From Epichloe hybrida (taxonomy: Eukaryota; Ascomycota; Sordariomycetes; Hypocreales; Clavicipitaceae), in contig JAFEKR010000002.1 of the NCBI GenBank assembly GCA_019022495.1, positions 5,084,001 to 5,148,000 on the forward strand: DNA of 64,000 nt, in the 5' to 3' direction. Shown here piece after piece: positions 48,934 to 58,719 of this stretch; positions within the stretch are counted from its first letter, which is position 1; each line of letters starts with the position of its first letter. The notes beneath the pieces were generated by a model that was not told the DNA's origin, did no database searches, and saw only the letters and a program-made list of their open reading frames with translations. The position numbers and the translations under genes are program-made.

Positions 48934-50483
48934 CTACATTCTCATCGTCATCAACGACACCCTTTCCATCTCTCCTACGATACCATGACCCCCTAGAGCC
49001 CACTTCTCCGCGACGATTCTCGAGTTCAGCACGCTGCGCAACATGCCGCTCGCGCCCCAGTACTCCATTAGCACCCTGCCCTCATCCTTGGAGACGCCGC
49101 CGACGCGGAGAACATGACTGTTCTTGAGGGCGTCGTATACGCGCTCGTCGTATTTGCGCTCATAGGGGTCTGGCTTGGGGATCTCGCGACCGGCCTGGCC
49201 GGCTTCCAGCTGGGACAGGACGAGCTCCTGCGAAGGGTGGTAGTGGGTGTTGTTGTCTGAGGTGGCGGCGATGACGGCCCCTCCGTTGGGGAGCTTCGTT
49301 TTGCCGGACAGGGCGTCGATGAAGAGGCGGACGAGGGCGAGCTCGTGCGAGTGGACTTGGTTGAATGATGGGTCGCGGTACTCGCTAATCTTGTTGAGGT
49401 GGGCGAGGCCGTCGAGGGCGAGCAGCACGGGCGGTCGGCCGGGTTGTGTGAGTTCGGACCAGAGGGCGCTGAGCGTCGGCCAGGCGTACTCGCTCTCCTT
49501 GGCGCTCAGGACGAGGTCGGCGAGGGTGGCGTCCTTCTTCAGCTGAGAGCTGAGGCGGGACCAGTCCTGTTCCTGTTGGAGGGACAGCTTTTCGAGAAGG
49601 GCCTTGTTGGCCTTGTAGATGTTTTGCAGGAGCTTGAGGCAGTAGACTGGTTGGGCGAACTGCATGGGCTCGGTGCCCTCAATGGGCGAGTATTCCGTAT
49701 TTCCATTCGTGAGATCTTGGCCTGAGAAACAGCGCGGAGATGATATTGTCAGTAAAGCAAGAAGAAGGAGGGGGGGGGGGGGGGTTCAAAAGGCAAAAGC
49801 GTGTCAAAAACCATCTTACCCTCGGGAATATGCAAGACAACCCACTCATTCATCAATCCGTACGCCATGGCCTGCAGCAAGGCCAGGCTCTTGCCCGACA
49901 ACTTTGTCCCCGTGAGCACACACTTCAGCGCCTCCTGCTTGTCCACTGACTCGGCCATTTTGCTCATCAACTCGACCGTCTCGTCCCTCACCAGAAAGTG
50001 CGGCCGCCTGAAGAGATTCCACGTCTGTGTTGTCTTGAACGCTTCCAGGGCTCTCAATTGGTCGACTACCCTATCAGGGAGGGCCACCATCTTCCCTTTG
50101 CTCGCCGGGTCCGCCAACGTCGCGGGGCTCAGGTCGTCGATGCCCTCGACGGGCAACGCACTGTTGTTGCTGAGCTGGATGCGTTTGCGGAAGGCTTTGC
50201 GCTCCCCCGGATTGGGTTTCTTGACGGCCACGACATTGGTCTTCTTCTTGAACGTTCGCTTGGTCTTTTTTGGCAGATCTCTGCGGGATTTGATTGTGGG
50301 GGGAGGCGCGGCCGCAAGAAAACTGGCCGTGGTCGAGAAGGGTGCTGCTCGGGGGATCAGCAGGACGGGATGGATACGAGGCGCGACGGGGACGACGGGG
50401 ACGACGGGGACGACGGGGATGACGGCGACGACGGATGGGCGAACGAGTGTGCGAAGAGAGGAAGCCGCTGCTGATGAGGCCAT
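48934..50483 (-). CDS. RSM23: Mitochondrial small-subunit ribosomal protein mS29 (DAP3/Rsm23)
   Basis: Exons (complement) 50483-49820 and 49721-48934 give 483 aa. The N-terminus is Ala/Ser/Val/Arg-rich without acidic residues, as expected of a mitochondrial presequence, and contains a (VVP)n run coded by 9-bp repeats. A P-loop GTKLSGKS follows the KCVL strand, as in the GTP-binding mitoribosomal protein mS29/DAP3; later LLALDGLAHL is a plausible Walker B. Family blocks include RRPHFLVRDETVEL, AYGLMNEWVVLHIPEGQDL and VHSHELALVRLF. The 98-nt intron (GTAAGA donor, CAG acceptor, phase 1) carries a poly-C run. It acts in the head of the mitochondrial 37S subunit. Divergent from RRS1. Confidence 0.9.
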
Positions 50484-50851
50484 GGTGGGCGACGAGAGAA
50501 TGAAGGAAAATCAGCAATGCCCGTTGGGCCGTTGGGATTGAAGCTGAAAGCTGTCCCTGATCAATCGCTGATCAATCACTGACAAATTGACAATCAGTGA
50601 GCGTTGGCGACGAGCTGGTTCCTCCAATCCCACCGGAAAAAGCAAGCCCCCGTTGGCCCCCCTTAGCCTTAGCGCCTAGCCAGCAAACTTTCTCACTTAT
50701 CGCTCTTATCGGCCCCCCCCAAGAAAAATTCGGGAGGGGTCCAGACGACAAATTTATGCCTGATCCATCTTTCCAAAAGCTCTTGTATCCGAGAGTTCCA
50801 AACAAATGAGAAGAAAATCCATCTTCTCCTCAGATCAAACCGCCAACAAAA
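50484..50851. promoter_or_regulatory. Divergent promoter RSM23 / RRS1
   Basis: 368 bp between start codons. A direct repeat CTGATCAATC (twice, about 50558-50579) is followed by an imperfect inverted TCACTGA/TCAGTGA. An upstream ATG at 50806 in the RRS1 leader opens a frame that overlaps the RRS1 start out of frame. Confidence 0.5.
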
Positions 50852-51442
50852 ATGACCGTCCCCAGCCGACGGGTCAAGCTCCCCGTCGCCGTCGAAAAAC
50901 CCACCCCATACACCTTCGATCTCGGCCTCCTGCTCGGCCAAGACCCCAATGCCATCACCCTGGACCACTCGTCTCTAGAACAGTCCCTCGCCCAGGTCGC
51001 CCGCGACGGCGCCCAGTCCATCATAAACCAGCTCCTCACAACCTGCCCCATCTCGCCCACCAAAGAAGGCGTCCTCCTATCGCTACCGCAGCCCACAACC
51101 GCTCTGCCGCGCGAGAAGCCCGTGCCCCAGGCCAAGGCGCAGACCAAGTGGGAGCGCTTCGCTGAAAAGGCGGGCATCAAGGCCAAGACGAGAGAGCAGC
51201 GACGCAACCTGGCCTATGACGAGGTATCGGGTGAATGGAAGAGGAAGTGGGGTTATGGTGGTCTCAACAAGAAGGGGGAGAATGATCCCATCATGGAGGT
51301 GGACATGGAGAAGGAGAGAGAGAGAAAAGAGGGGACGAGCATCAGGGGAGATGGGAGGAGAGAGAGAAAGGAGCGGATCAAGAGAAATGAGAGGAAGATG
51401 AGGAAGAACCAGAGAGATGGCACTAGTACCTCTGCCAAGTGA
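50852..51442 (+). CDS. RRS1: Ribosome biogenesis regulatory protein Rrs1
   Basis: Single exon, 196 aa, close to yeast Rrs1 (203 aa). The N-terminal half has the family pattern PYTFDLGLLLGQDPNAI, and the middle has TKWERFAEKAGIKAKTREQRRNLAYDE and the WKRKWGYGG block. The C-terminus is a strongly basic Arg/Lys/Glu helix. Rrs1 acts in the nucleolus with Rpf2 to dock the 5S RNP (5S rRNA, uL5, uL18) into the pre-60S particle. The ATG at 50852 is followed directly by the conserved region; an earlier ATG at 50806 is in another frame. Confidence 0.93.
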   Translation: MTVPSRRVKLPVAVEKPTPYTFDLGLLLGQDPNAITLDHSSLEQSLAQVARDGAQSIINQLLTTCPISPTKEGVLLSLPQPTTALPREKPVPQAKAQTKWERFAEKAGIKAKTREQRRNLAYDEVSGEWKRKWGYGGLNKKGENDPIMEVDMEKERERKEGTSIRGDGRRERKERIKRNERKMRKNQRDGTSTSAK

Positions 51443-52631
51443 GCATAGAGGGGTGCCGTTGTACAACGTCGGCCAAGCAGAGAGAGACATGGGATGTATA
51501 TTTACTTTCGTCTGGCAGAGGCTGGACGACGGATGCGCCGGTACAACATTTCTCGTTTGTCACATGCCCCTCACGGCGTTTGCGGGACCGCCTTGGTAAA
51601 CTTGGGGGAGTTGGGAGTCGGAAAACACTAGGTCATATATTCATGAATACTCAAAAAAGTCCCTTGAGATATGTCCTGCAGGTCAGGGCAGTCATAAACG
51701 CTCTTGGCCGCCATGTTATACAATTATTATTTCCTCTTCTCGCCCGGCTTTGCTCTGGCCCTCGTTTTGCTGACCTTTTCAACTGCAGTCATTGATGAAC
51801 AACATTCACACCTTTGACTTTTTGTAAACCCGCCAGACGTGCGGACGCATCCACCATGATAGACTTCTCGACCCCATCGCTCCAACAATCGTACACGAGC
51901 TGTCATGGCTCTTTAGAAAAATAAAAATAATCACCTTTCCTGTACAAAGGGAGAACCGCCCCCTCTGCCTTGCACGTGGGCCATCTCGAAAGACCGAAAG
52001 AAGACAAACATGACATGTCATCGGCCTGGAAGCCCCCGCGCAATTCTGCGACTCTCCTCCAATTGTCGCACTAAATTATTTCTCATCGACTTCAACGCTC
52101 ACCGTTTTGCTTTCATCTTGGAGGGTTCATCGAGATCAACCGAAACAGAGACAGAGCGTCACAACCAATTGAACGCAAAATACCACAGGAGCAATAAGAG
52201 GGACAACAAGAAGAAAAAAGGTGCCGCGAATCGTTTGGTGTAAAGTGGGTGAGTTTGTCCCATATTTTCAGGTCTCCATGTAAGTCGATAAGTCAAAGGG
52301 TATACCAAAACAACCAATTTGTGTATGGCTCGGCCGTATGAAAGCGAGATGGGTATGCATGCGCTTCAGAAACAACCCATGTCGCTACCGCTGGAGAGCA
52401 AGAGACATAAAAGCTCGAGGGCCATGGATTAGTGTGATGAACAAGAACCAGATCAACCGGGTCAGATCAATTTTTTTTTTCCATCATGATCGGCGTTATG
52501 CAAGGAAGCAGATGAACAAAAAAAAACACGCAGCGTAGAAATAGGAGCCTTTAATGCAAAGGCATCGCGGGCTTGAAGAAAACGTATCGACTAGTCCAGA
52601 ATACCATTCATGTTCCTCAATCGCCCCATTC
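51443..52631. other. Convergent region RRS1 / RhoGAP gene
   Basis: About 1.2 kb, no gene supported; A/T homopolymers (for example near 52468-52480 and 52518-52527). Open frames here are short and lack domains. Confidence 0.6.
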
Positions 52632-55094
52632 CTAGAAGCCGATGGGAGACAGTGGTTTGATGGGCGACAAAGGACGCATATCTCTCGCCCTCTCATTGGG
52701 TTCACGCTCGCTATTGGTTGTCACATGGGTAGAAATCGACGATATTTTCGAGCCAATACTGGCGTTAGAATCAGAAAGTTCGCGTTGCCTGGACCCCGTG
52801 TCGTGACCGGAGTTGGACGGTTTGCTGCTATCGAGCGACGATTGATGACGCCCGCTCGGATCCTCGTTCTGCAATGGACCATTGGGTTCAGTTATGCCTC
52901 GAGGGGGTGGCTGATCGAAGACCCGATACTCTTCCTCAATGAACTTGGCCTCATTTTTGCAACCCTTCCAACAGTTCCTCCAATCGCAGACAAGAAACTT
53001 GAAGCAGAAGGCATCGATCTTCATGCAGGGTTGGAAACAGATGCACAGATTCCTAAAGTCCATCTTATTCTTGTCTGAGTGCGCCAGCAAGAGGCTCAGA
53101 TGGCAAGTGATGGCAAAAAGTAGGTAGTAGTTGAAAGGAGACAAGTTGGACAACTCATCAATGAGCATCTGCGGCACCTCAGTGGCTCCGGAGCATTCAC
53201 GAGCGATTCGGTCTTGCGCCTCTTTCGGAAACAATTCATCGGGAAGTTCTCGAAGCCAGGCCTTCAGCATAGACCCAATGATGTTGATGTCATATAGGCT
53301 GTCCTCCTCGAACAAATTGACGTCATGTTCTAAGCCGACGTGTTAGCACACCAAAAAAAAAAAAAAAAAACCCCCCCGTTTCTCATTTAGGACGGGACAT
53401 CCAATGACCAAAAGGGTTGGCGTACGTTCGTCAAATTTCCTCTGCCACTTTTTGATTTGTGGGCCACTTCCGGGAACACGATATAAGCCTTCCACATCAC
53501 ATCCCTTGTAATTCAGGTAGTCAATCGCCCGCCAAGGAAAAGCGGGCATCCAGAACTCTGTCTTGTCCCTCGAGCTTTCAAGCCGTTTAGAAATGCGAGT
53601 CCGTCGCGTTTGTTCCACCAAGGGCAGATTGATGACTTTGAGCACATAGTGTTCATCGTCTATGATGGGCTCTCGCTCGGTCGTGCTTCCACTTCGTGCG
53701 CCTTTGCCAAACAGTCCTTTACTGATGATATCAGCAGCCTTGGTAGACGAATGGCGTAGCCCGCTGAGAAAATTCGAGCCGTTGTCTTTTAACGAGGAAG
53801 GCAAAGTAGCTCGCTCCTTGTCTCGGGACGAATCCCGGCCTGCCACCGCCCGGTCCTCCGATCGATTTCGCGCAGTGGAATTCATCATGTCCCTAAATCC
53901 CCGATCTTGAGCAATCGGGGCCGTTCTGAGAGGTGTTGAATTATCAGGGCAGTCGTTTCGAACGGGCGTCGGTGGCAGGAGATTGGGAGCCGCCCGTACG
54001 TGTCCGTGATCCTTGTCCTTGTTGGATTTGCTGCGGCTCAGCAAGCCAAACGATTTTGACTTATTTCTCTTACTACTGGCCGGCGGGGCAGAGGTATTAT
54101 CGCAGTCTCCGAAAGATGAAAGAGACAGCTCGGAGCGAGAAGGAAACGGGGGATTGTGTTTCTGTAGAAAATCTTGCTCATACGGCGAATCTAGAGATGG
54201 AACAGATGGTTAGCCATTTTTATTCTCGCGATTAGCGACTCGTCAAAGGTCCGAAAGAAAAATGGTGGGGTGGTGACAGTATGGCAGTTTTCAGCAGCGA
54301 ATAAATGATAAATTGCATGCGTGCCCCCGTCAGACTCGAGTCACTGCCCTCTGTTCGCCGCGTCGCGTTGCTCGCATTCTTGTTTCTCGCACCAGTAGTT
54401 TCATACCTCCAGATTTTGGCGCACTGGAGCCGTTAGGGTCCCCTAAAAGTGCAAGTTCTCGAGATTCGGGATAGGGCGACGTAGGATTGTACAGCTGGCT
54501 GGAGGCTCTGGAAGCGGATTTGTTGAAGTGGAAAAAGCCACTCTTGGTTGCGGGCCGCCTTCCCCCTTCGGAGGAGGAGGCGTGACGGAATGCTGGAGAG
54601 GCAGATGCTGGGAGTTGGTCGTGGTGAGGCGTGCTGTCGTCGCGGGTTTGCTGTTGATGCGGCTGCACCCGTGGCCGTGATGGGTGATGAGATTGCGGCA
54701 GGTCGTTGATGCTCGGCGACTGGGTTGTATGCTGGGCCGCTTTCCCTGGCTGTGCAGTCTGTGGCCTCTTGCCTACGGCGAACCGGCTCGTCAAGGCAGG
54801 AGAGGAGTGCTGCGAGGAGTGCTGCGAGGAATGCTGCGAGGGCTGCTGCGAGGGCTGCGAATGCTGTGAGACGGGCGACCTGGAATTGATGACGGGAGAT
54901 TCACTACGCAAGGCCGTTTCAGCAGTCACGGGGGAGTTGCCCGGCCTTGTGGTGGCACCCGTTGTGCCCGTTGTGCCCGTTGTGCCCGTTGTGCCCGTTG
55001 TGCCCGTTGCTTCGACGTGGCCGGATACGCTGATGTTTGTGTTGGAACCGGAGTCGCTCAGCGTCAGCGGTTGCAGCGTGGGCTTGCGTCCCAT
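52632..55094 (-). CDS. RhoGAP-domain GTPase-activating protein
   Basis: Exons (complement) 55094-54407, 54190-53426 and 53329-52632 give 716 aa. The RhoGAP domain occupies about residues 440-620: GCDVEGLYRVPGSGPQIKKW holds the arginine finger, followed by NLFEEDSLYDINIIGSMLKAWLRELPDELFP and the NL.CF motif near MDFRNLCICFQP. The N-terminal 430 residues are low-complexity Ser/Pro/Gln/His-rich with a short Thr-Gly array coded by 9-bp repeats and QHSSQHSS repeats. It should stimulate GTP hydrolysis on a Rho/Cdc42-family GTPase and so affect polarity or wall growth; the target is not readable. Introns are 216 and 96 nt; the second carries a T18 tract (coding strand) before its acceptor. The upstream frame stays open for about 45 codons, so an extra 5' exon is possible. 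Confidence 0.85.
54958..55012. repeat. 9-bp coding minisatellite in RhoGAP exon 1
   Basis: Six near-exact copies of TTGTGCCCG in tandem encode a Gly-Thr-Thr run on the reverse strand. Confidence 0.9.
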
Positions 55095-56603
55095 CGCGAG
55101 GTCGGCAATCTTCCAGTCAGACGTGTTTCGCTGCGACTCGTCTCGTGTGCTCTCGGCTCTCGAGCGGCCAGCTGAGGCGTCAAACCGTCGTCCTGCGCCG
55201 CAACACGGGCTTGAGTCGGACGCAACGTCTCAAGTTTGGGAACGTGGTCGCGCGGCCCAAGCCTGTGGCCACCACAGATGAATGGCACAACAAACGCGGC
55301 GGTCCAGTCCACTCTGTTGGAGACTGAATGTCCGACTCACCCTTCCAGAGTCAGGCAATCTTGTCCAACGGCGGTGGGGTCACGGAGCCAGGCACTGAGT
55401 GTGCGGATTATTGTCGTGAGAGAAAAGACGAGGCAGAAGCAGGCTTGTTGGGGCTCTCTCCCAGGGCTTCGTTCCTGGCAAGGCGGGTTGAGCGGGGATG
55501 AAAGGAGAAACCAGAAAGCAGTGAAATAATGGAAGAGAAACAGACCAGCGTCGCCGGGCGGGAAATGCCAGCAGCAGGAGGAGGTGCAAAAATGAAAAAG
55601 CATTAACTAAACTCTTGATTTTATTATTAGTGTTGTAATCTGGTTGCTAGTTCAGCCAGCTGCCTGTCGGCTTGTCTCATAGCAAGTCGTCTTGTGCCCG
55701 CCCTTTTGGCACTTGAGCACTTGAGCACTTGAGCTCGGATACACTTATTTTAGGCACGGCCGGATCCAGTGCGGGACATTGGCAGACGCAGCGTATTGCC
55801 TTGGCTTGGCTGACCTGCCGGCGACTTGGCCTGCCGCCCTCGGGCAAGCGTCCGAGCCATGGAGCCAAAACAGTACATACATACGTATCGTATGCTTTTG
55901 GGGTCACTTGAATATGAAGCCGTCGTATCGAAAAGGTGCGTGGCTCGTCAAGTCGGAGGTGGGGTGCCTGACAGAATCCAGCGATCTGAAACACTTCGTT
56001 GCACCAAGACACTTTTACACGCAGTGGGTTGCATGACTGACTGGGACAGGCCAGGGTGGGCTGGTCCAGGGGGGGCGTTGCGTGGTTTTGCCGATGCGCT
56101 TGTCCTACGGATTACATATGTACGGATTACATACCAAAGAAATCAAATCCCCCCGTAAATTGATTGTAATACACAAGGTACAGGGTACGGATTACATCAG
56201 TCGCCATGCAGGGCAAACTAGCCGACATATTTGAGGCGATATAGCATCGAATCCTGGACACAAAGCTTGCTTCGGGAGTGTGGTCATGTCATGCCGCGTG
56301 CTTGCTAATTAAAGTTTAAAGTACGTACTGAGGTCATGATGAGGATGTTTTTCAACTTGTCTACCCATGACTTTGGCGAGCGACCTATTACCAGGGTTTG
56401 CAGCAGACTTTTTTTTGGGGTTTTAGTGGCCCGTTTATCTATGGTGTTAACAGATAACAGGCTTCACTTATAGTGGAGCTTTTGTCGACTTGTCAACCTC
56501 TCCTCCCAATTACCTGAGCAACAAGGGCGATGCTTCCCCAACCTCAACATTCTTCCATGTTCCGCGACAGTTTGTCAACCTTTCATTCACATCACAAACC
56601 TCG
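55095..56603. promoter_or_regulatory. Divergent region RhoGAP gene / BET2
   Basis: 1.5 kb with no supported gene. Three copies of TACGGATTACAT lie at 56106, 56121 and 56186, and an 8-bp ACTTGAGC triplet repeat lies near 55711-55735. Confidence 0.55.
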
Positions 56604-57642
56604 ATGGCTGCAATCAACGCTTTGAACCATGGCTCGAAACTTGCCGCAGACGCGCATGTGAAGTATGTGCAAAGCCTGGACACAAAGAAAGATGAGCTGG
56701 ACTATTGGCTTACCGAACATTTACGGCTAAATGGCGTGTACTGGGGCTTGACTGCCGTCCATTTACTCGCTCGACCAGACGCCCTTCCTCGCCAAGGTAC
56801 CATCGATTTCGCGCTCTCTTGCCAGCATGACAACGGCGGGTTCGGTGCCGCTCCAGGCCACGATGCCCATATGCTGTCCACAGTAAGTGCTGTCCAGATC
56901 TTGGCCATGGTTGATGCCTTGGATGAGCTTGATGCTCGGGGGGTCGGCAAAGCCAAGGTCGCAAAGTGTAGGTGATATGTTGTGAATGCCTCCAATGTCT
57001 CGGTATCACTCTAACTCAAGAACAGATATTGCAGACTTGCAGGACCCGAATACGGGCAGCTTTTATGGTGATGAGTGGGGAGAAGAAGATACACGCTTTC
57101 TATATGGAGCATTGAACGCTCTGTCACTTCTTGGCTTGTTATCCCTCGTTGATGTGGACAAAGCGGTGAAACACATTCAGTCCTGTGTCAATTTTGATGG
57201 TGGTTACGGTGTCAAACCTGGTGCGGAGTCGCATTCTGGTCAAATTTTCACCTGTCTCGCCGCTCTCAGTATCGCTGGTAGACTCGACGTTGTGGAACGC
57301 GAAAAATTAAGTCGCTGGTTGAGTGAGAGGCAGACCCCTTGTGGTGGCCTGAATGGCCGTCCTGAAAAAGCCGAGGATGTCTGCTACAGTTGGTGGGTAT
57401 TGGCAAGTCTGGCCATACTCAGACGCACGCACTGGATCGACCGCGACGCGCTCGTTGCCTTCATTTTGAGCAGTCAGGATCCCGAAAATGGAGGCCTTGC
57501 AGATCGGCCTGGCGACATGGTAGATGTTTGGCACACGTGCTTCGGACTTGCTGGTCTTAGCCTTCTGCAGTTTCCGAACATGGTGCCTGTTGACCCAGTT
57601 TACTGCATGCCCAGAGCGATTGTTGAGAAACTTGTAGGGTGA
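56604..57642 (+). CDS. BET2: Rab geranylgeranyltransferase beta subunit Bet2
   Basis: Exons 56604-56967 and 57026-57642 give 326 aa; yeast Bet2 is 325. It is an alpha-alpha barrel prenyltransferase beta subunit with repeated QxxxGGF/GGY/GGL motifs: CQHDNGGFGAAPG, CVNFDGGYGVKPG, RQTPCGGLNGRP and SQDPENGGLADRPGD. The zinc ligands are visible as Asp and Cys in EDVCYSWW and His in DVWHTCFG. With Bet4 and the Rab escort protein it adds two geranylgeranyl groups to Rab GTPases such as Ypt1. The 58-nt intron has a GTAGGT donor at 56968 that restores VAKYIADLQDPNTG, with a CTAAC branch and CAG acceptor. The start is the ATG of MAAINALNHG; a longer upstream frame is not conserved. Confidence 0.93.
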
Positions 57643-58719
57643 AGAGTGTAGGCTAGGTGACGATTTCGACATGTCGATACCATGAACAGGTCAAGAAGCT
57701 TCGCCTTCCTCCATAATACATCTCGCCATCTGATTAGCTCTTTACCATCATACCCTGTGTCGGCCAGGATACAAGGTGAGAAGAGAATGTTATTTATTTG
57801 TTGGTATTTTTCACGGGTATCGACTCTTCCACGTGGAGTTTGCCTCGTAAAGTTCTCCAAACATGATTCATGGCGTATACATGATTACGACCACGATATG
57901 CTAGTGCTGACTTGGACTCACAATATCATATCATAGCACAATTCATGTCCAGAACGTGCTCTGGGCAATTCGCAATCTTCAAAGTCCTGATATCCGGGCA
58001 CAAGATGCTAGACAGCATGCACAAATATCATGGCCGCTTTAGCAAATCGAACCCACAAGAACTTGGCGCCAGTAACACAGAGGGAAAGGAAACCGATCTC
58101 GGTCTCGTTGAACAAGGGTTGTGGGCACTTCTCGGCCCATTTGAGTCTATGCCATTGTAAAGAGATATCAAGATGTGGGGAGTAACCCGGTGTCAGCGAA
58201 AAAAAAAAAGAAATAGATGCTCGGCTGCTCTCCGCGCCGACAGTTGCCAGGTGACAAGCAGCGTAAGTAGTGCTGGATGTAATGAGAACCCAATGTGTAC
58301 CTACCTACCTAGGTACCTAGATAGGTATCTACGTGCTTATCTTGCCAGCTGCCACGGATAACATCTAGCTGGTCAACGGCTGGAATCCCGCCGGCTGAGG
58401 AAGGAACCAGAAGGGACCGTTTATACTCCCAAGAAGTCATGTCCTGCACTCTGTATTATGTCCTGGAACTCGTTGTATTTTCATGAATCGACCTAGAACA
58501 ATCTAGTCCTCATCTCATCAATCAAGCATCGCCAAATGAGCAATGTTTGGAGAGTGACACATCTATAAGGTCTCAAGGCGAAATTACTCTTCTCCTTCGC
58601 CAAGTTTCGCCAAGTTTCTTCAAGGCAAATTGTCGAGCGGCGATCTTCTCTCTCAGGTCGCTGCTTCCTTTTTATTGTTCCCGACAATAAATCGCCACCC
58701 CGGATACATCATCGCAAAA
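57643..58719. other. Intergenic region BET2 to zinc-finger-like gene
   Basis: No gene supported. A CTACCTAGGTACCTAG-type palindromic cluster lies at about 58299-58334. Confidence 0.55.

Noticed and set aside
49801..50541. 246-codon plus-strand frame
   Set aside because: Antisense to mS29/RSM23, which has clear family motifs and splice sites.
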